This document shows positions 37,215-46,614 of a stretch of 64,000 nt of DNA, in pieces. The position numbers were made by a program, and so were the translations under genes. This stretch comes from Bradyrhizobium commune (lineage in GTDB: Bacteria > Pseudomonadota > Alphaproteobacteria > Rhizobiales > Xanthobacteraceae), in NCBI RefSeq assembly GCF_015624505.1, contig NZ_CP061379.1, positions 5,766,001-5,830,000 on the forward strand. Direction: 5' to 3'. The notes under the pieces are model-generated. The model saw only the letters and a list, made by a program, of their open reading frames with translations. It was not told the origin of the DNA and made no database searches. Position 1 is the stretch's first letter. Each line of letters opens with the position of its first letter.

Positions 37215-37557
37215 TTTGTCCCGCCTCGAGGGCCGGAAACAAAAACCGCGAAAACAACCCCATGCACAGTACAAATCATTGAGGAATTTCGCTCTGCGCG
37301 GCCACAGGCCCAGCGGCCGCGACGTTTGACTCGTCGGGCAAAACAGGAGCACGATGGCATGACCCCGCCGATCGTGAGGGCAGCCGGCTTCAACGAGCTG
37401 CCGACTCAAGACCTCCAAGAATCTCACGGGCGCGCTTGATTGAAAAATCGATGCAACCGGCTTTTCAGTCTCGGGCGCGACCAGATAGCAATCGAACGCG
37501 CCTCCTTCCTTCGCGCAAATCTTGCTGAACATGATCTGCATGTGAAACTTCGCCGCG
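37215..37557. other. Intergenic stretch without a confident gene
   Basis: About 340 bases between hemE and the tctC-like gene. A minus-strand frame here reads ICAKEGGAFDCYLVAP and later RRGHAIVLLFCPTSQ, which has partial protein-like character, but it runs into the antisense of hemE and another frame competes. It looks like a gene relic or repeat. I see no RNA gene or promoter that can be named. Confidence 0.4.
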
Positions 37558-38538
37558 CTACTCCGGTCGGATCTTCGCAAGACTGATCACTCTGGCCCAC
37601 TTCTCGGTTTCGCCGGCCATGACCGTGCCGAAGTCTGCGGGCGAACCGCCCAGTGCCGTCGCATCGAGGCTGCGCAGGCGCATCTTGAACCCGGAATCGG
37701 CCAATGCGGCGTTTGCCACCTTATTGAGCTGATCAACTATCCCGGTTGGCGTGTCTTTCGGCGCGCCGATGCCGAACACCGAGCTTGCCTCGTAACCGGG
37801 CACGAATTCGCCGATGGCTGGAACACTCGGCAACGCTTCGGATCGCGCTGCCGTCGTTATCCCGAGCGCACGCAGCTTGCCGCTACCGATGTACCCGATC
37901 GACGGCGCCAGGTTCACAAAGACGACCTGCACCTGGCCGCCGAGCAGATCCGTGATCGCGGGTGCCACACCTCGATAAGGCACATGCTGAAGATCAAGTC
38001 CTCCGGCTTCCTGCTTGAACAATTCCGCGGCGATATGTGTGATCCCGCCCACTCCACCCGAACCATAAGAGAGTTTTCCCGGATTGGCTTTGGCATGGGC
38101 GATGAACTCTGAAATCGTGTTGGCGGGAACCGATGGGTGTACCACCATCACCAGGGCGCCACGGGTCAGACCTGCGACCGGCGCGATATCCCGCAGGAAG
38201 TTGAAATCAAGATTTTCGTAAAGCGTCGCATTGATCGCGTTGGGCGAGCCAACCAGCAGGAGAGTGTGGCCATCCGGCGCCGCACGCACGACTGCATCAG
38301 TTGCGATGTTGCTTCCTGCTCCGGGCCGGTTCTCGACGATGAACGGCTGGCCGAGCTGCTCCGAGCACCATTGCGCCACCAGACGCGCAAGGATGTCATT
38401 TGGGCCACCCGCGGCGAAGCCAACCATGATCCGGACCGGGCGGGACGGATACGTATCCGCGCAAGCGTGGCCGGACAGCAGAGGAGGCGCGGCCAGCCCC
38501 ATTGCAAGGTGCAGAAACTGACGTCGGGAGGGACGCAT
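37558..38538 (-). CDS. Bug-family (TctC-like) periplasmic substrate-binding protein
   Basis: 326 residues from ATG 38538. It starts MRPSRRQFLHLAMGL, a textbook Tat signal (SRRQFL), ending near GHACA. The Bug fold follows: YPSRPVRIMVGFAAGGPNDILARLVA, VENRPGAGSNIATDAVV and VPYRGVAPAITDLLGGQVQVVF. These proteins bind di- and tricarboxylates or aromatic acids for tripartite transporters. No TctA/TctB membrane genes lie nearby, so it is an orphan, possibly a ligand sensor. A divergent LysR gene shares the promoter region. Confidence 0.88.
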   Translation of the reverse strand: MRPSRRQFLHLAMGLAAPPLLSGHACADTYPSRPVRIMVGFAAGGPNDILARLVAQWCSEQLGQPFIVENRPGAGSNIATDAVVRAAPDGHTLLLVGSPNAINATLYENLDFNFLRDIAPVAGLTRGALVMVVHPSVPANTISEFIAHAKANPGKLSYGSGGVGGITHIAAELFKQEAGGLDLQHVPYRGVAPAITDLLGGQVQVVFVNLAPSIGYIGSGKLRALGITTAARSEALPSVPAIGEFVPGYEASSVFGIGAPKDTPTGIVDQLNKVANAALADSGFKMRLRSLDATALGGSPADFGTVMAGETEKWARVISLAKIRPE

Positions 38539-38602
38539 TGGGTTTGCTCCGTCGAACCTGCACACGCGCCGGCTCTCCTCAACGGCTGAGGATAGTTGAT
38601 GC

Positions 38603-38636
38603 TGTCATAAGCGCATAAGGCTATTGTCGGATGACA
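38603..38636. promoter_or_regulatory. Inverted repeat in the tctC/lysR divergent region
   Basis: TGTCAT (38603-38608) and ATGACA (38631-38636) form a 6-base inverted repeat separated by 22 bases, with ATAAGCGCATAAGG between. It lies centrally between the divergent starts and could be the LysR binding site. Short and unproven. Confidence 0.4.
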
Positions 38637-38652
38637 CCATCTCAAAACGGAA

Positions 38653-39606
38653 ATGGGTGCTTTCATGCAGATGAGCGATCGCATCGGAAGACGAATGAAG
38701 CTGCACGACCTGCACGTGCTGATGGCGGTGGTGCAGGCCGGCAGCATGGGCAAGGCGGCGCTCATGCTCGATACCACCCAGCCCAATGTATCGCGAGCGA
38801 TCGCGGAGCTTGAGCGTACGTTTGGCGTTCGCCTGCTGGATCGCCACCGGCGCGGCATCGAGCCGACCGAGTGCGGCCGTGCCCTGCTCGATTGCGGCAC
38901 CGCCGTTTTCGACGAACTACGCCGGGGCGTGAAGAGCATCGAATTCCTGGCCGACCCCACCGCCGGAGAAGTGCGGATTGGAAGCACGGCCTTTCTGGCG
39001 GCCAGCCTTGTTTCCGCTCTCGTCGATCGGCTCTCCCGGCGTCATCCGCGGATCAAATTTCAGCTCGTGACTGGCTACATAGAGGCGCTGCACCGCGACC
39101 TGAGCGAGCGCAAAGTCGATCTGTTGTTCGTGCGGAGTGGTGGCCCGATTGCCGACGAGCGGTTGCACTTCGAGTTTCTTTTCGAAGAGCGCTATGTTGT
39201 CGCGGCGGGTGCCAAAAACCCATGGACACGGCGGCGCAAGATCCAGCTCCCCGATCTGGCGGACGAGCGTTGGGTGCTTCCACCGCGAGAGAGCGTGATC
39301 GGATCCATCATCACGCACGCTTTTCTCGCCCGCGGACTTGAGTATCCACGCGCGACGGTCGTCACCGATTCCCCCCATATGCGGGTCAGCCTGCTGGAAA
39401 CAGGACGCTTTATCACGGTTTTCCCGGCTTCCGCACTGAAGTTTCTCACCAGGGGAGCGGCGCTCAAGGTCTTGCCCGTTGAACTGCCGGCGGCACGTCG
39501 ACCGAACGGGATGGTCACCGTCAGGGATCGCGCCGTCAGCCCGCTTGTGCAGCTCGTCATGGACAGCGCCCGTGAGCTCGCAAAGCCAATGGCGAAACGA
39601 ACGTGA
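38653..39606 (+). CDS. LysR-family transcriptional regulator
   Basis: 317 residues. The N-terminal HTH reads LHDLHVLMAVVQAGSMGKAALMLDTTQPNVSRAIAELERTFGVRLLDRHRRGIEPTECG, the LysR pattern. The two-lobed effector domain follows (GEVRIGSTAFLAASLVSALV). It may start at the second methionine (MQMSDRI or MSDRIGRR). It is divergent from the Bug-type binding protein, which suggests it controls that gene in response to the same organic acid. Confidence 0.92.
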   Translation: MGAFMQMSDRIGRRMKLHDLHVLMAVVQAGSMGKAALMLDTTQPNVSRAIAELERTFGVRLLDRHRRGIEPTECGRALLDCGTAVFDELRRGVKSIEFLADPTAGEVRIGSTAFLAASLVSALVDRLSRRHPRIKFQLVTGYIEALHRDLSERKVDLLFVRSGGPIADERLHFEFLFEERYVVAAGAKNPWTRRRKIQLPDLADERWVLPPRESVIGSIITHAFLARGLEYPRATVVTDSPHMRVSLLETGRFITVFPASALKFLTRGAALKVLPVELPAARRPNGMVTVRDRAVSPLVQLVMDSARELAKPMAKRT

Positions 39607-39639
39607 CAGACACAATGTCTGCTTACGGCCGTAGCAGAC
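39607..39639. terminator. Hairpins between lysR and methyltransferase genes
   Basis: CAGACACAATGTCTG (39607-39621) is a small stem-loop. GTCTGCTTACGGCCGTAGCAGAC (39617-39639) is a larger one that overlaps it, containing GTCTGC/GCAGAC arms and a TACGGCCGTA core. There is no T-run. They may act as mutual terminator or attenuator between convergent genes. Confidence 0.4.
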
Positions 39640-39693
39640 GTTGCCGCCCTCGGTACTGATGTTGACTTGCGACCTGTGGCTGACCTTACGCCC

Positions 39694-40728
39694 TTAGGTC
39701 AGAACGGCTTCGACCACGCTCACCGGCGATTGTGTCGCCACGACGCGACTGAGGCGGAAACCAGCCTTGTCCAGCAGACGGGAATACTCGGCTTCCGTGC
39801 GCTCCTGGCCGCCGATCAGTACCAGCATCACCATGTCCAGTATTTTCCCCGGATGTGGAGCGTCACCGGCAGGCAGGACCATCTCGACGATCAACAGCCG
39901 GCCGTTGGGCTTCATGGCTTTGCGGCAATGGCCGAGAATTGTCAGGCATTGGTCGTCGTTCCAGTCGTGCAGGATGTGCGACAGGAGGTAGGCATCGCCC
40001 TGTGACGGCACCGACCGGAAAAAATCACCAGCCTCGACGGTCACGCGATCGGCAACACCATTCGCTTTGAGCAACTTTTCCGCATCGGCCACGACGTGCG
40101 GTCGATCGAACAAAACGCCTCGCGGCTCCGAGTGCCGCGTCAGGATGGCGGCGAGCATATTGCCGGACGCCCCTCCGACGTCGACGACCGTCTTGAATGT
40201 TGAAAAATCATAGGCTGCCGCCACCGCCGGAGGCTCGGCTCCATGAAGCCCGACCATTGCTCCACTAAACACTGATGCGGCTTCGGGATGTTGAGCAAGA
40301 TAGTCGAAAAACGGCATTCCCTGTGCTTTTTCAAATCCCGTTCGACCCGTTTGCAAGGAATGGAGAAGGTTGGCAAAGCCGCTTCCAACCCAGCTGCTGC
40401 CTGTCATGAGCAAGGTCGATCTTGCTGAGCCCGGAGCGTCTGACTTCAAAGCCTCGCCGAGCCTCGTTAACGAGAAGCGCTGTCCACCAACTTCAGTGAG
40501 AAGCCCAAGACTGGCGATCGTCCTCATCAATCTGTGCAGGGACGGCGCATGGAGTGCCAACGGCTCGGCCAGTTCGGCCGCGCTCTTTGGGCCATCAGCA
40601 AGTCTATCCGGCAACCCCAGCCTTGCGGCGATGTGCACGACATTGGCAACTGCTCCAGCTGTCCCCATTTGTATCAGCTGAACATGCGGTGAAAGGGACG
40701 GAGACGCCGCCTGAATCGATTCGATCAT
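39694..40728 (-). CDS. SAM-dependent O-methyltransferase (COMT/hydroxyindole type)
   Basis: 344 residues. The N-terminal winged-helix dimerisation part (VVHIAARLGLPDRLADGPKSAAELAEPL, SLHRLMRTIASLGLL) is followed by the SAM motif VVDVGGASGNMLAAIL. The catalytic-His region is LLSHILHDWNDDQCLTIL, then LLIVEMVLP. Such enzymes methylate hydroxyls of small natural products. The acceptor is unknown. It lies divergent from a winged-helix/TPR regulator that may control it. Confidence 0.88.
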   Translation of the reverse strand: MIESIQAASPSLSPHVQLIQMGTAGAVANVVHIAARLGLPDRLADGPKSAAELAEPLALHAPSLHRLMRTIASLGLLTEVGGQRFSLTRLGEALKSDAPGSARSTLLMTGSSWVGSGFANLLHSLQTGRTGFEKAQGMPFFDYLAQHPEAASVFSGAMVGLHGAEPPAVAAAYDFSTFKTVVDVGGASGNMLAAILTRHSEPRGVLFDRPHVVADAEKLLKANGVADRVTVEAGDFFRSVPSQGDAYLLSHILHDWNDDQCLTILGHCRKAMKPNGRLLIVEMVLPAGDAPHPGKILDMVMLVLIGGQERTEAEYSRLLDKAGFRLSRVVATQSPVSVVEAVLT

Positions 40729-40901
40729 GACTTACTCCCGGTTCGCAGATGCATCGGGCGACATTTCGGGCCAGGCGAACGTGTCAGCGCATGGACGGGC
40801 GCGCTTAACTTGCAGCTTACTTTTTCCTTATCGGCAGCTTATTCTTTGGGTTGCAATCGGTGCTGCCCCGACGATCGGAGGCCAGCCGAGGGAGCGATAG
40901 A

Positions 40902-42473
40902 TTGCGCTTTTTGTTCGAGAGTTTCGTATTCGATACGGACCGGCGCGAGTTGCATCGCGGCCCGGATGTTGTTGCTCTCGCACCACAAGTATTCGACCTG
41001 CTCGAGTTTCTGATCCGCAACCGGGAGCGCGTCCTCAGCAAGGATGACCTCATCAATGCCATCTGGAACGGGCGCAGCGTCTCCGACGCTGCGCTGACAA
41101 CTCGCCTGAATGCTGCGCGCAGCGCGATCGGCGATTCCGGCGGCGAACAGCGCCTGATCAAGACTCTGCCGCGAAAGGGCTTCCGTTTCGTCGGACCGGT
41201 CCAGCAGGAGCATGGGTTCCCTGGTGCGCCGGTCGCCAACGACGCTCAGATCGAACCCTCGAAGCCCATTCTAGCGCTTCCAGAGAAACCTTCCGTCGCC
41301 GTGTTGCCCTTCCAGAACCTCAGCGACGACCCGGATCAGGACTATTTCGTCGACGGCATCGTCGAGGATATCATCGCGGGATTGTCGCGCTCCAGACTGC
41401 TGTTCGTGATCTCGCGAAATTCAAGTTTCACCTACCGAGCAAAAGCAATTGATATCAAGCGGGTCGGCCGTGAGCTTGGCGTTCGCTACGTGCTGGAAGG
41501 CAGCCTACGCAAGGTAGGGAAAAAAATTCGCGTGACCGCACAACTGATTGACGCAACTACCGGTGCGCACATCTGGGCGGACAAGTTCGACAGCGATCTT
41601 GAAGCGATTTTCGATGTGCAGGATCGACTGACGAGCAGCGTGATCGGCGCGATGTCTCCACAACTCGAGCGCGCCGAGATCGAACGCGCACGGCGCAAGC
41701 CGACGGAAAGCCTCCAGGCCTATGACTATTATCTGCGCTCCAAGTTCAACATCTACCAGTGGACCCGGGAAGGCAGCGATAGAGCTCTCAGGATGACGAG
41801 ACTGGCCATCGCGCTCGATCCTGAATTTGCCGTTGCCTACGCTTCCGGGGCCAACATCTTCGGTCAGAAGAAGGGGTTCGGTTGGATCGAGGACGCGGCA
41901 AAGGAACGGGCTGAAAGCCGACAGCTGGCCGAACGGGCGATGCAACTTGACCAGGACGATCCGCTGGTGCTTGCGCACGCAGCCGAAGTGTATTCCTACG
42001 TGCTTGAAGAGCCCGAGACCGGTTCGGCTTTGGCCGCAAGGGCGGTCGCACTCGATCCCAACCTGGTGATGGCGCGCCTTTGGGCCGGCTGGGCACAGGT
42101 TTATCTCGGCGATCATGACGCGGCGATCGAGCAATTCTCGGCGGCCATTCGCTTAAGTCCCATCGACCCCCATCTGTTCGTGCCGCAAACAGGAATGGCA
42201 TTCGCTCATTTCTTTGCCGGGCAGTATGAAGAAGGTCTGTTCCTGGCCACGAGAGCGATCCAGCGCCAGCCGAATTTTCCGGGCGCACAGCGAATACGAA
42301 TGTCGAGCCTGGCGATGGCCGGGCGCATGGACGAGGCCCGTTGCGCTTGCGACGCAGTTCTGCGAGCCGACCCTGCCTTGCGGGTTTCCAGCATCAAAGC
42401 CGCGCCATTTCGCCGACACGAAGACGTCGGGAAATTGAGCGAAGCTTGGCGAATAGCCGGCGTGCCCGAATGA
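40902..42473 (+). CDS. Winged-helix regulator with TolB-like and TPR domains (CadC/adenylate-cyclase-like)
   Basis: About 523 residues from TTG 40902 (GAGGGAGCGATAG precedes); TTG 40851 is an alternative. Residues 1-105 are an OmpR/CadC-type DNA-binding domain (LAPQVFDLLEFLIRNRERVLSKDDLINAIWNGRSVSDAAL; KTLPRKGFRFVG). Then a FlgO/TolB-N-like domain (SVAVLPFQNLSDDPDQDYFVDGIVEDII; YVLEGSLRKVGKKIRVTAQLIDATTGAHIWADKFD) is followed by about 250 residues of TPR repeats. No transmembrane helix separates DNA-binding and sensor parts. Such proteins are usually adjacent to the genes they control; here the divergent methyltransferase. Confidence 0.85.
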   Translation: MRFLFESFVFDTDRRELHRGPDVVALAPQVFDLLEFLIRNRERVLSKDDLINAIWNGRSVSDAALTTRLNAARSAIGDSGGEQRLIKTLPRKGFRFVGPVQQEHGFPGAPVANDAQIEPSKPILALPEKPSVAVLPFQNLSDDPDQDYFVDGIVEDIIAGLSRSRLLFVISRNSSFTYRAKAIDIKRVGRELGVRYVLEGSLRKVGKKIRVTAQLIDATTGAHIWADKFDSDLEAIFDVQDRLTSSVIGAMSPQLERAEIERARRKPTESLQAYDYYLRSKFNIYQWTREGSDRALRMTRLAIALDPEFAVAYASGANIFGQKKGFGWIEDAAKERAESRQLAERAMQLDQDDPLVLAHAAEVYSYVLEEPETGSALAARAVALDPNLVMARLWAGWAQVYLGDHDAAIEQFSAAIRLSPIDPHLFVPQTGMAFAHFFAGQYEEGLFLATRAIQRQPNFPGAQRIRMSSLAMAGRMDEARCACDAVLRADPALRVSSIKAAPFRRHEDVGKLSEAWRIAGVPE

Positions 42474-42681
42474 CCGCTTATGGTCGGCGCCAACTGGCTC
42501 GCTCGAAAGCTTATCGTTAACCCTTAGGAACGTCCGCATACAGCTTCGGTTGGCGGGCCCGAGGTCAAGCGCTTTGTGGACCATCGCGACATATTGCGAT
42601 GCCGCGTCAACTTTGTCGCTGCAGGTGCAAAGCGGGCGTTGCCTTGGCCGCATCAGCCCACTGGATTTATGGGCAGACGAC

Positions 42682-43662
42682 CTAGCCCGGCCGGCTGCGG
42701 TCGATGATCTCGGCGGCGCCCTTGTCCAACAGATCCAGTCCGACGCTACGGCCGAGCTCACGCGGCCGGTTGGCGGGGCCTGTGCGCGACGCCTCGATGA
42801 TGGTGTTGCCGGAGAGATCGAGCACGGAGGCCGTCAGCGACATCTGGTCGCCGGCGATGGTCGAGAAGCCCGCGACCGGCGAATTGCAGTGACCGTTGAG
42901 CACCCACAGCACCTCGCGCTCGGCATCGGCGCAGGCGTGCGCTGAGGGATCGTCGATCGATGACAGGATCTTTCGCGTTTGCCAGTCGTGCGCCGCGCAT
43001 TCGACGGCAACGATGCCCTGCCCGGCCGCGGGCAGCATTTCAGCTGCCGTAAACTCATAGGCCATGCGATGCGAAAGACCAACGCGGTCGAGGCCCGAGC
43101 GCGCCATGATCAGCGCGTCCGCGGGACCGACCGCACCGCCATCCGGCAATTTCTGCTTCTCGCCATTATCGAGCTTTCGCACGCGCGTGTCGGCGGCGCC
43201 GCGGAAGTGGATCACTTCGACATCCGGGAACAACCGCCGCGCATAGGCGGCGCGGCGGACGGCGTTGGTGCCGATCTTGAAACCCTGGCCGCGCGACTGG
43301 CGCAGTGCTTCCAGCGTCACGCCGTCGCGCAACACCAGCGCGTCGCTCGCGGGATCGCGCGACAGCGTGGCGCCGATGACGAGGCCGGGCGTGTCCTCGT
43401 TGCCGGGCATGTCCTTCAGCGAATGCATCGCCGCCTGGAGCTCGCCCGACAGCACGGCGGCGCGGATCTGCGCGACGAAGGCGCCGCCCTTGCCGCCATG
43501 GGGCAACAGCTTGCTGGTCTGGTCGAGATCGCCGGTCGTATCGAACTTGACGATCTCGACCTCGAGATCGGGCATGGCGGCGGTCAGGCGGCGCGCGATC
43601 TCTTCCGTCTGGGCCAGCGCCATCGCGCTCTTGCGTGTGCCGATCTTCAGTCGAATAGCCAA
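42682..43662 (-). CDS. hemC: Hydroxymethylbilane synthase, divergent
   Basis: 326 residues. IGTRKSAMALAQTEEIARRL, MHSLKDMP (catalytic Asp84) and LNGHCNSPVAGFS (Cys259 for the dipyrromethane cofactor) identify it. It polymerises four porphobilinogen units. Compared with ordinary HemC, the usual FRGNVxTR is FRGAADTR, the AlaLLAxAGLxRLG part carries an insert (KQKLPDGGAVGPADALIMARSGLDRVG), and QGALAIE is QGIVAVE. It may be a second, divergent paralogue. It starts 27 bases after the GMC oxidoreductase stop. Confidence 0.88.
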   Translation of the reverse strand: MAIRLKIGTRKSAMALAQTEEIARRLTAAMPDLEVEIVKFDTTGDLDQTSKLLPHGGKGGAFVAQIRAAVLSGELQAAMHSLKDMPGNEDTPGLVIGATLSRDPASDALVLRDGVTLEALRQSRGQGFKIGTNAVRRAAYARRLFPDVEVIHFRGAADTRVRKLDNGEKQKLPDGGAVGPADALIMARSGLDRVGLSHRMAYEFTAAEMLPAAGQGIVAVECAAHDWQTRKILSSIDDPSAHACADAEREVLWVLNGHCNSPVAGFSTIAGDQMSLTASVLDLSGNTIIEASRTGPANRPRELGRSVGLDLLDKGAAEIIDRSRPG

Positions 43663-43689
43663 GCTCTTGTCCCCTCGAGACGCGCGGAT

Positions 43690-45315
43690 TTACCGCGCAT
43701 CCTCCAATATCATGTCGGAGGCCTTCTCCGCGATCATGATGATCGGCGCGTTGGTGTTCCCCGACACCAGGTCCGGCATGATCGACCCATCGACCACCCG
43801 GAGACCTTCGAGGCCTCGCACCTTCAGCCGCTGGTCGACCACCGCGAGCGCGTCGTTGCCCATACGACAGGTCGAGGTCGGATGGTAGATGGTGCTGCCG
43901 CGGTCGCGGCAATAATCCAGAATCTCGGCGTCCGTGGATACCTTCGCCCCGGGATCGTACTCGCCAGTCACGAACGGCTTCATCGCCGGCGCGTTCAGGA
44001 TCTTGCGCAGGATCTTGATGGCTTCGACGTTGGTGGTGCGGTCGGTCTCGGTCGACATGTAGTTGATGCGGATTTCCGGCGGCACGGTCGGGTCCGCGCT
44101 CTTGATGCGCAAGGAGCCGCGGCTTTCGGGGCGGAGCTGGCAGATCGACGCGGTGAAGCCGGAAAAATCATGCAGCTTCTCGCCCATCTTGTCGGTCGAG
44201 AACGGCAGGAAGTGAACCTGGACGTCGGGCGAGGCCAGCCGTGGATTGGTCTTGAAGAACGCGCCCGCGGTGCCCGCCGCGATCGTCAGCCAGCCCTTTC
44301 GGAACAGCGCATAGCGCGCGCCGGCGAGCGTACGGCGGAGCGGATTGTTGACGGTGTCGTTCAGCGTGATCTTCTGCGAGCAGCGCATCACGATGCGGAT
44401 CTGCATGTGGTCCTGGAGATCGTGGCCGACGCCTTGCGCGTCGAGGACCACGTCAATGCCGTGCTTGCGCAGGAGATCGCCGGGGCCGACGCCGGAGAGC
44501 TGCAAGAGCTGCGGCGAGTTGTAGGCGCCGCTCGACAGCACGATTTCCTTCCGCGCCCGCGCGCGGCGCACATTTGCGCCCTGCCGGTACTCGACGCCGA
44601 CCGCGCGGCGACCCTCGAACAGCACGCGCTGGCCGAGCGCTTCGGTTTCAACCTTGAGATTGCCGCGCGTCTTTGCAGGCCCGAGATAGGCCATCGCCGT
44701 CGAGGCGCGGCGGCCGTTGTGCGTCGTGGTCTGGAACAGGCCGACGCCTTCCTGCGTGGCGCCGTTGAAATCAGGATTGTAGGGCAGACCGGTCTCGACG
44801 GCAGCGTCGATAAAGCCTTTCGACAGCGGATCGGTCACCACCATGTTCGAGACCGGCAGCGGACCACCGGTGCCGTGATATCGATCGGCGCCGCGCGTCT
44901 GGTTCTCGGCCTTCTTGAAATAGGGCAGCACATCGTCATAACCCCAGCCGGCATTGCCGTGCTGGCGCCAGCGATCATAGTCCTCGTGCTGGCCGCGGAC
45001 ATAAAGCAGGCCGTTGATCGAGCTCGATCCGCCCAGCGTCTTGCCGCGTGGCTGGAACACCTGACGGCCCTTCAGCTCGGGCTCCGGCTCGGTCTGGTAC
45101 ATCCAGTTGACGGTCTTTTCCTTGAATAGCTTGCCGTAGCCGAGCGGCACGTGGATCCAGATGTTGGAGTCCTTGGGGCCCGCCTCGAGCAGCAGCACAC
45201 TGTGCCTGCCGTTCGCCGACAGACGGTTGGCGAGCACGCAGCCGGCGGAGCCGGCGCCGACGATGATGTAGTCGAATTCGGGATCTGACGGCGCGAGGGA
45301 GGAATTTGCGTTCAT
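43690..45315 (-). CDS. GMC-family FAD oxidoreductase (choline/alcohol dehydrogenase type)
   Basis: 541 residues. FDYIIVGAGSAGCVLANRLS binds FAD, RGKTLGGSSSINGLLYVRG is GMC signature 1 and SSGAYNSPQLLQLSGVG is signature 2. The catalytic His region is YHPTSTCRMG, with the C-terminal NAPIIMIAEKASDMI. The group oxidises alcohols (choline, long-chain or polyethylene glycol alcohols) at the membrane or in the cytoplasm. Substrate not determinable. hemC follows on the same strand after 27 bases. Confidence 0.9.
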   Translation of the reverse strand: MNANSSLAPSDPEFDYIIVGAGSAGCVLANRLSANGRHSVLLLEAGPKDSNIWIHVPLGYGKLFKEKTVNWMYQTEPEPELKGRQVFQPRGKTLGGSSSINGLLYVRGQHEDYDRWRQHGNAGWGYDDVLPYFKKAENQTRGADRYHGTGGPLPVSNMVVTDPLSKGFIDAAVETGLPYNPDFNGATQEGVGLFQTTTHNGRRASTAMAYLGPAKTRGNLKVETEALGQRVLFEGRRAVGVEYRQGANVRRARARKEIVLSSGAYNSPQLLQLSGVGPGDLLRKHGIDVVLDAQGVGHDLQDHMQIRIVMRCSQKITLNDTVNNPLRRTLAGARYALFRKGWLTIAAGTAGAFFKTNPRLASPDVQVHFLPFSTDKMGEKLHDFSGFTASICQLRPESRGSLRIKSADPTVPPEIRINYMSTETDRTTNVEAIKILRKILNAPAMKPFVTGEYDPGAKVSTDAEILDYCRDRGSTIYHPTSTCRMGNDALAVVDQRLKVRGLEGLRVVDGSIMPDLVSGNTNAPIIMIAEKASDMILEDAR

Positions 45316-45573
45316 GCGCTACTGTTCTTCTTGTTGGCGTGGGCGTTTCCAGTGTCTCCTCACTTCTCCCCATGGGAAAGGTGAACCGAGTTCTGTGTTG
45401 GCACCGTCCACATAACTCATTCGTCACTGGGCGTGTATCATGAAATGCTCAGCGGTCCCGATCTTCGCTCTAGGGCGTGGAGCGGACATCGCCCCGAGGC
45501 CCTGGGGGCAGCCTCCTGATCCAAAGCGGAAGCTGCTTCAAGCCGCGTATGCGGACGTTCGCTTCGCTGTCAC

Positions 45574-46437
45574 TCAACGGGAGAATTGAACAGAGAGGAA
45601 ACTCTGCGTCTCCTCGACTGCCTTCCTGGCCGCTTCCGCATCGTACTTGAGCCAGTGCCCGTACATTTCCCTGCCGTCGGCGAAAGCCGGGACGCTAAAG
45701 GCGTGATAGGCACCGGGATAGACGACCAGCTTAACGGGTGCACCCCTGTCGGCCCGCCTCTTCATCCAGAGTTCGCAGTCCCTCGCAGGCAACCAGTCGT
45801 CGAGTTCGCCGATCAGGATTAATGTGGAAACGACGAGTTCCTCGGAAGCAAAGCCGCACGCCGGAAAATAGGCCACCGCGGCCTTGAACTTTAGATCCCG
45901 AGGAGCGTCGAATGTTTCCACGTGGTGGGGCGACGCTAATTCCAGCGCAACCGTTGCACCCATCGATCCTCCAAGGACAGCGATACGTTGAGGATCGACA
46001 AAAGGAAGTTTGGAAAGATAGGATAGAGCGCCTAAGGCATCCCCTTGGCGGGCAAGCATCAGGGCAGGCATCGGTTTGGTGCAGGCGTCCTTGATGCCAC
46101 GGGTCGCAAAGCTATCGACTGCAAGTGACACATACCCCAAACCGGTCACGGATTGAGCGATGGACTTTCGGTCATCTTTCGAAAGTCCATCGCATCCATG
46201 GAGAGACACAATGGCTGCGAATGGGCCGTCGCCCTCAGGTTTCGCGAGGTAGCCCTCGATCGTATCCGCCGTCTTCGGGGCTTCGCCACGCTCACGCGCC
46301 AAGCGCTGCTGGAGCTGGCCAACGCGGACTGGAGCACTTTCGAACCTGACCAACTCTTGTGCCATGGTGACGGCGTTCGTGCAAACGCACGTAACCAATA
46401 CTGCTAAACGAAGACATGCTCCGGCTCGTGTGCCCAT
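45574..46437 (-). CDS. Secreted dienelactone-hydrolase-like protein
   Basis: 287 residues. N-terminal hydrophobic segment (LRLAVLVTCVCTNAVTMAQ) is a probable signal peptide. The alpha/beta-hydrolase core shows VSLHGCDGLS, the nucleophile elbow VLGGSMGATVALEL, the acid in LIGELDDWLPARDCELW and the His in YPGAYHAFSVPA. Ser in the elbow, unlike the Cys of true dienelactone hydrolase, suggests an esterase. Substrate unknown. 258 bases with no feature precede the GMC gene, and 177 follow to the TetR gene. Confidence 0.85.
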   Translation of the reverse strand: MGTRAGACLRLAVLVTCVCTNAVTMAQELVRFESAPVRVGQLQQRLARERGEAPKTADTIEGYLAKPEGDGPFAAIVSLHGCDGLSKDDRKSIAQSVTGLGYVSLAVDSFATRGIKDACTKPMPALMLARQGDALGALSYLSKLPFVDPQRIAVLGGSMGATVALELASPHHVETFDAPRDLKFKAAVAYFPACGFASEELVVSTLILIGELDDWLPARDCELWMKRRADRGAPVKLVVYPGAYHAFSVPAFADGREMYGHWLKYDAEAARKAVEETQSFLSVQFSR

Positions 46438-46614
46438 TTTACCTCGCCCCGTCTTCGTAACAGGGTCAACGTACCAGAGTTATGTCAGTCCATCCAAAGC
46501 GTAAATTCAGGACTGAAGACATGCGTCGCTTGAGCCATTGTTAAACTTGGTACCGCGAAGTCCGCCTTTGGCTGTAAAGCCGACAGCGGTCTAGGAGTAC
46601 GCGCCCCAGCAGAA

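Noticed and set aside
42474..42681. Gene in the gap before hemC
   Set aside because: Frames here continue from antisense of the TPR regulator and show no convincing start or motif.
42979..45129. 700-codon plus-strand frame opposite hemC and the GMC oxidoreductase
   Set aside because: Same antisense artefact; no domain or start signal.
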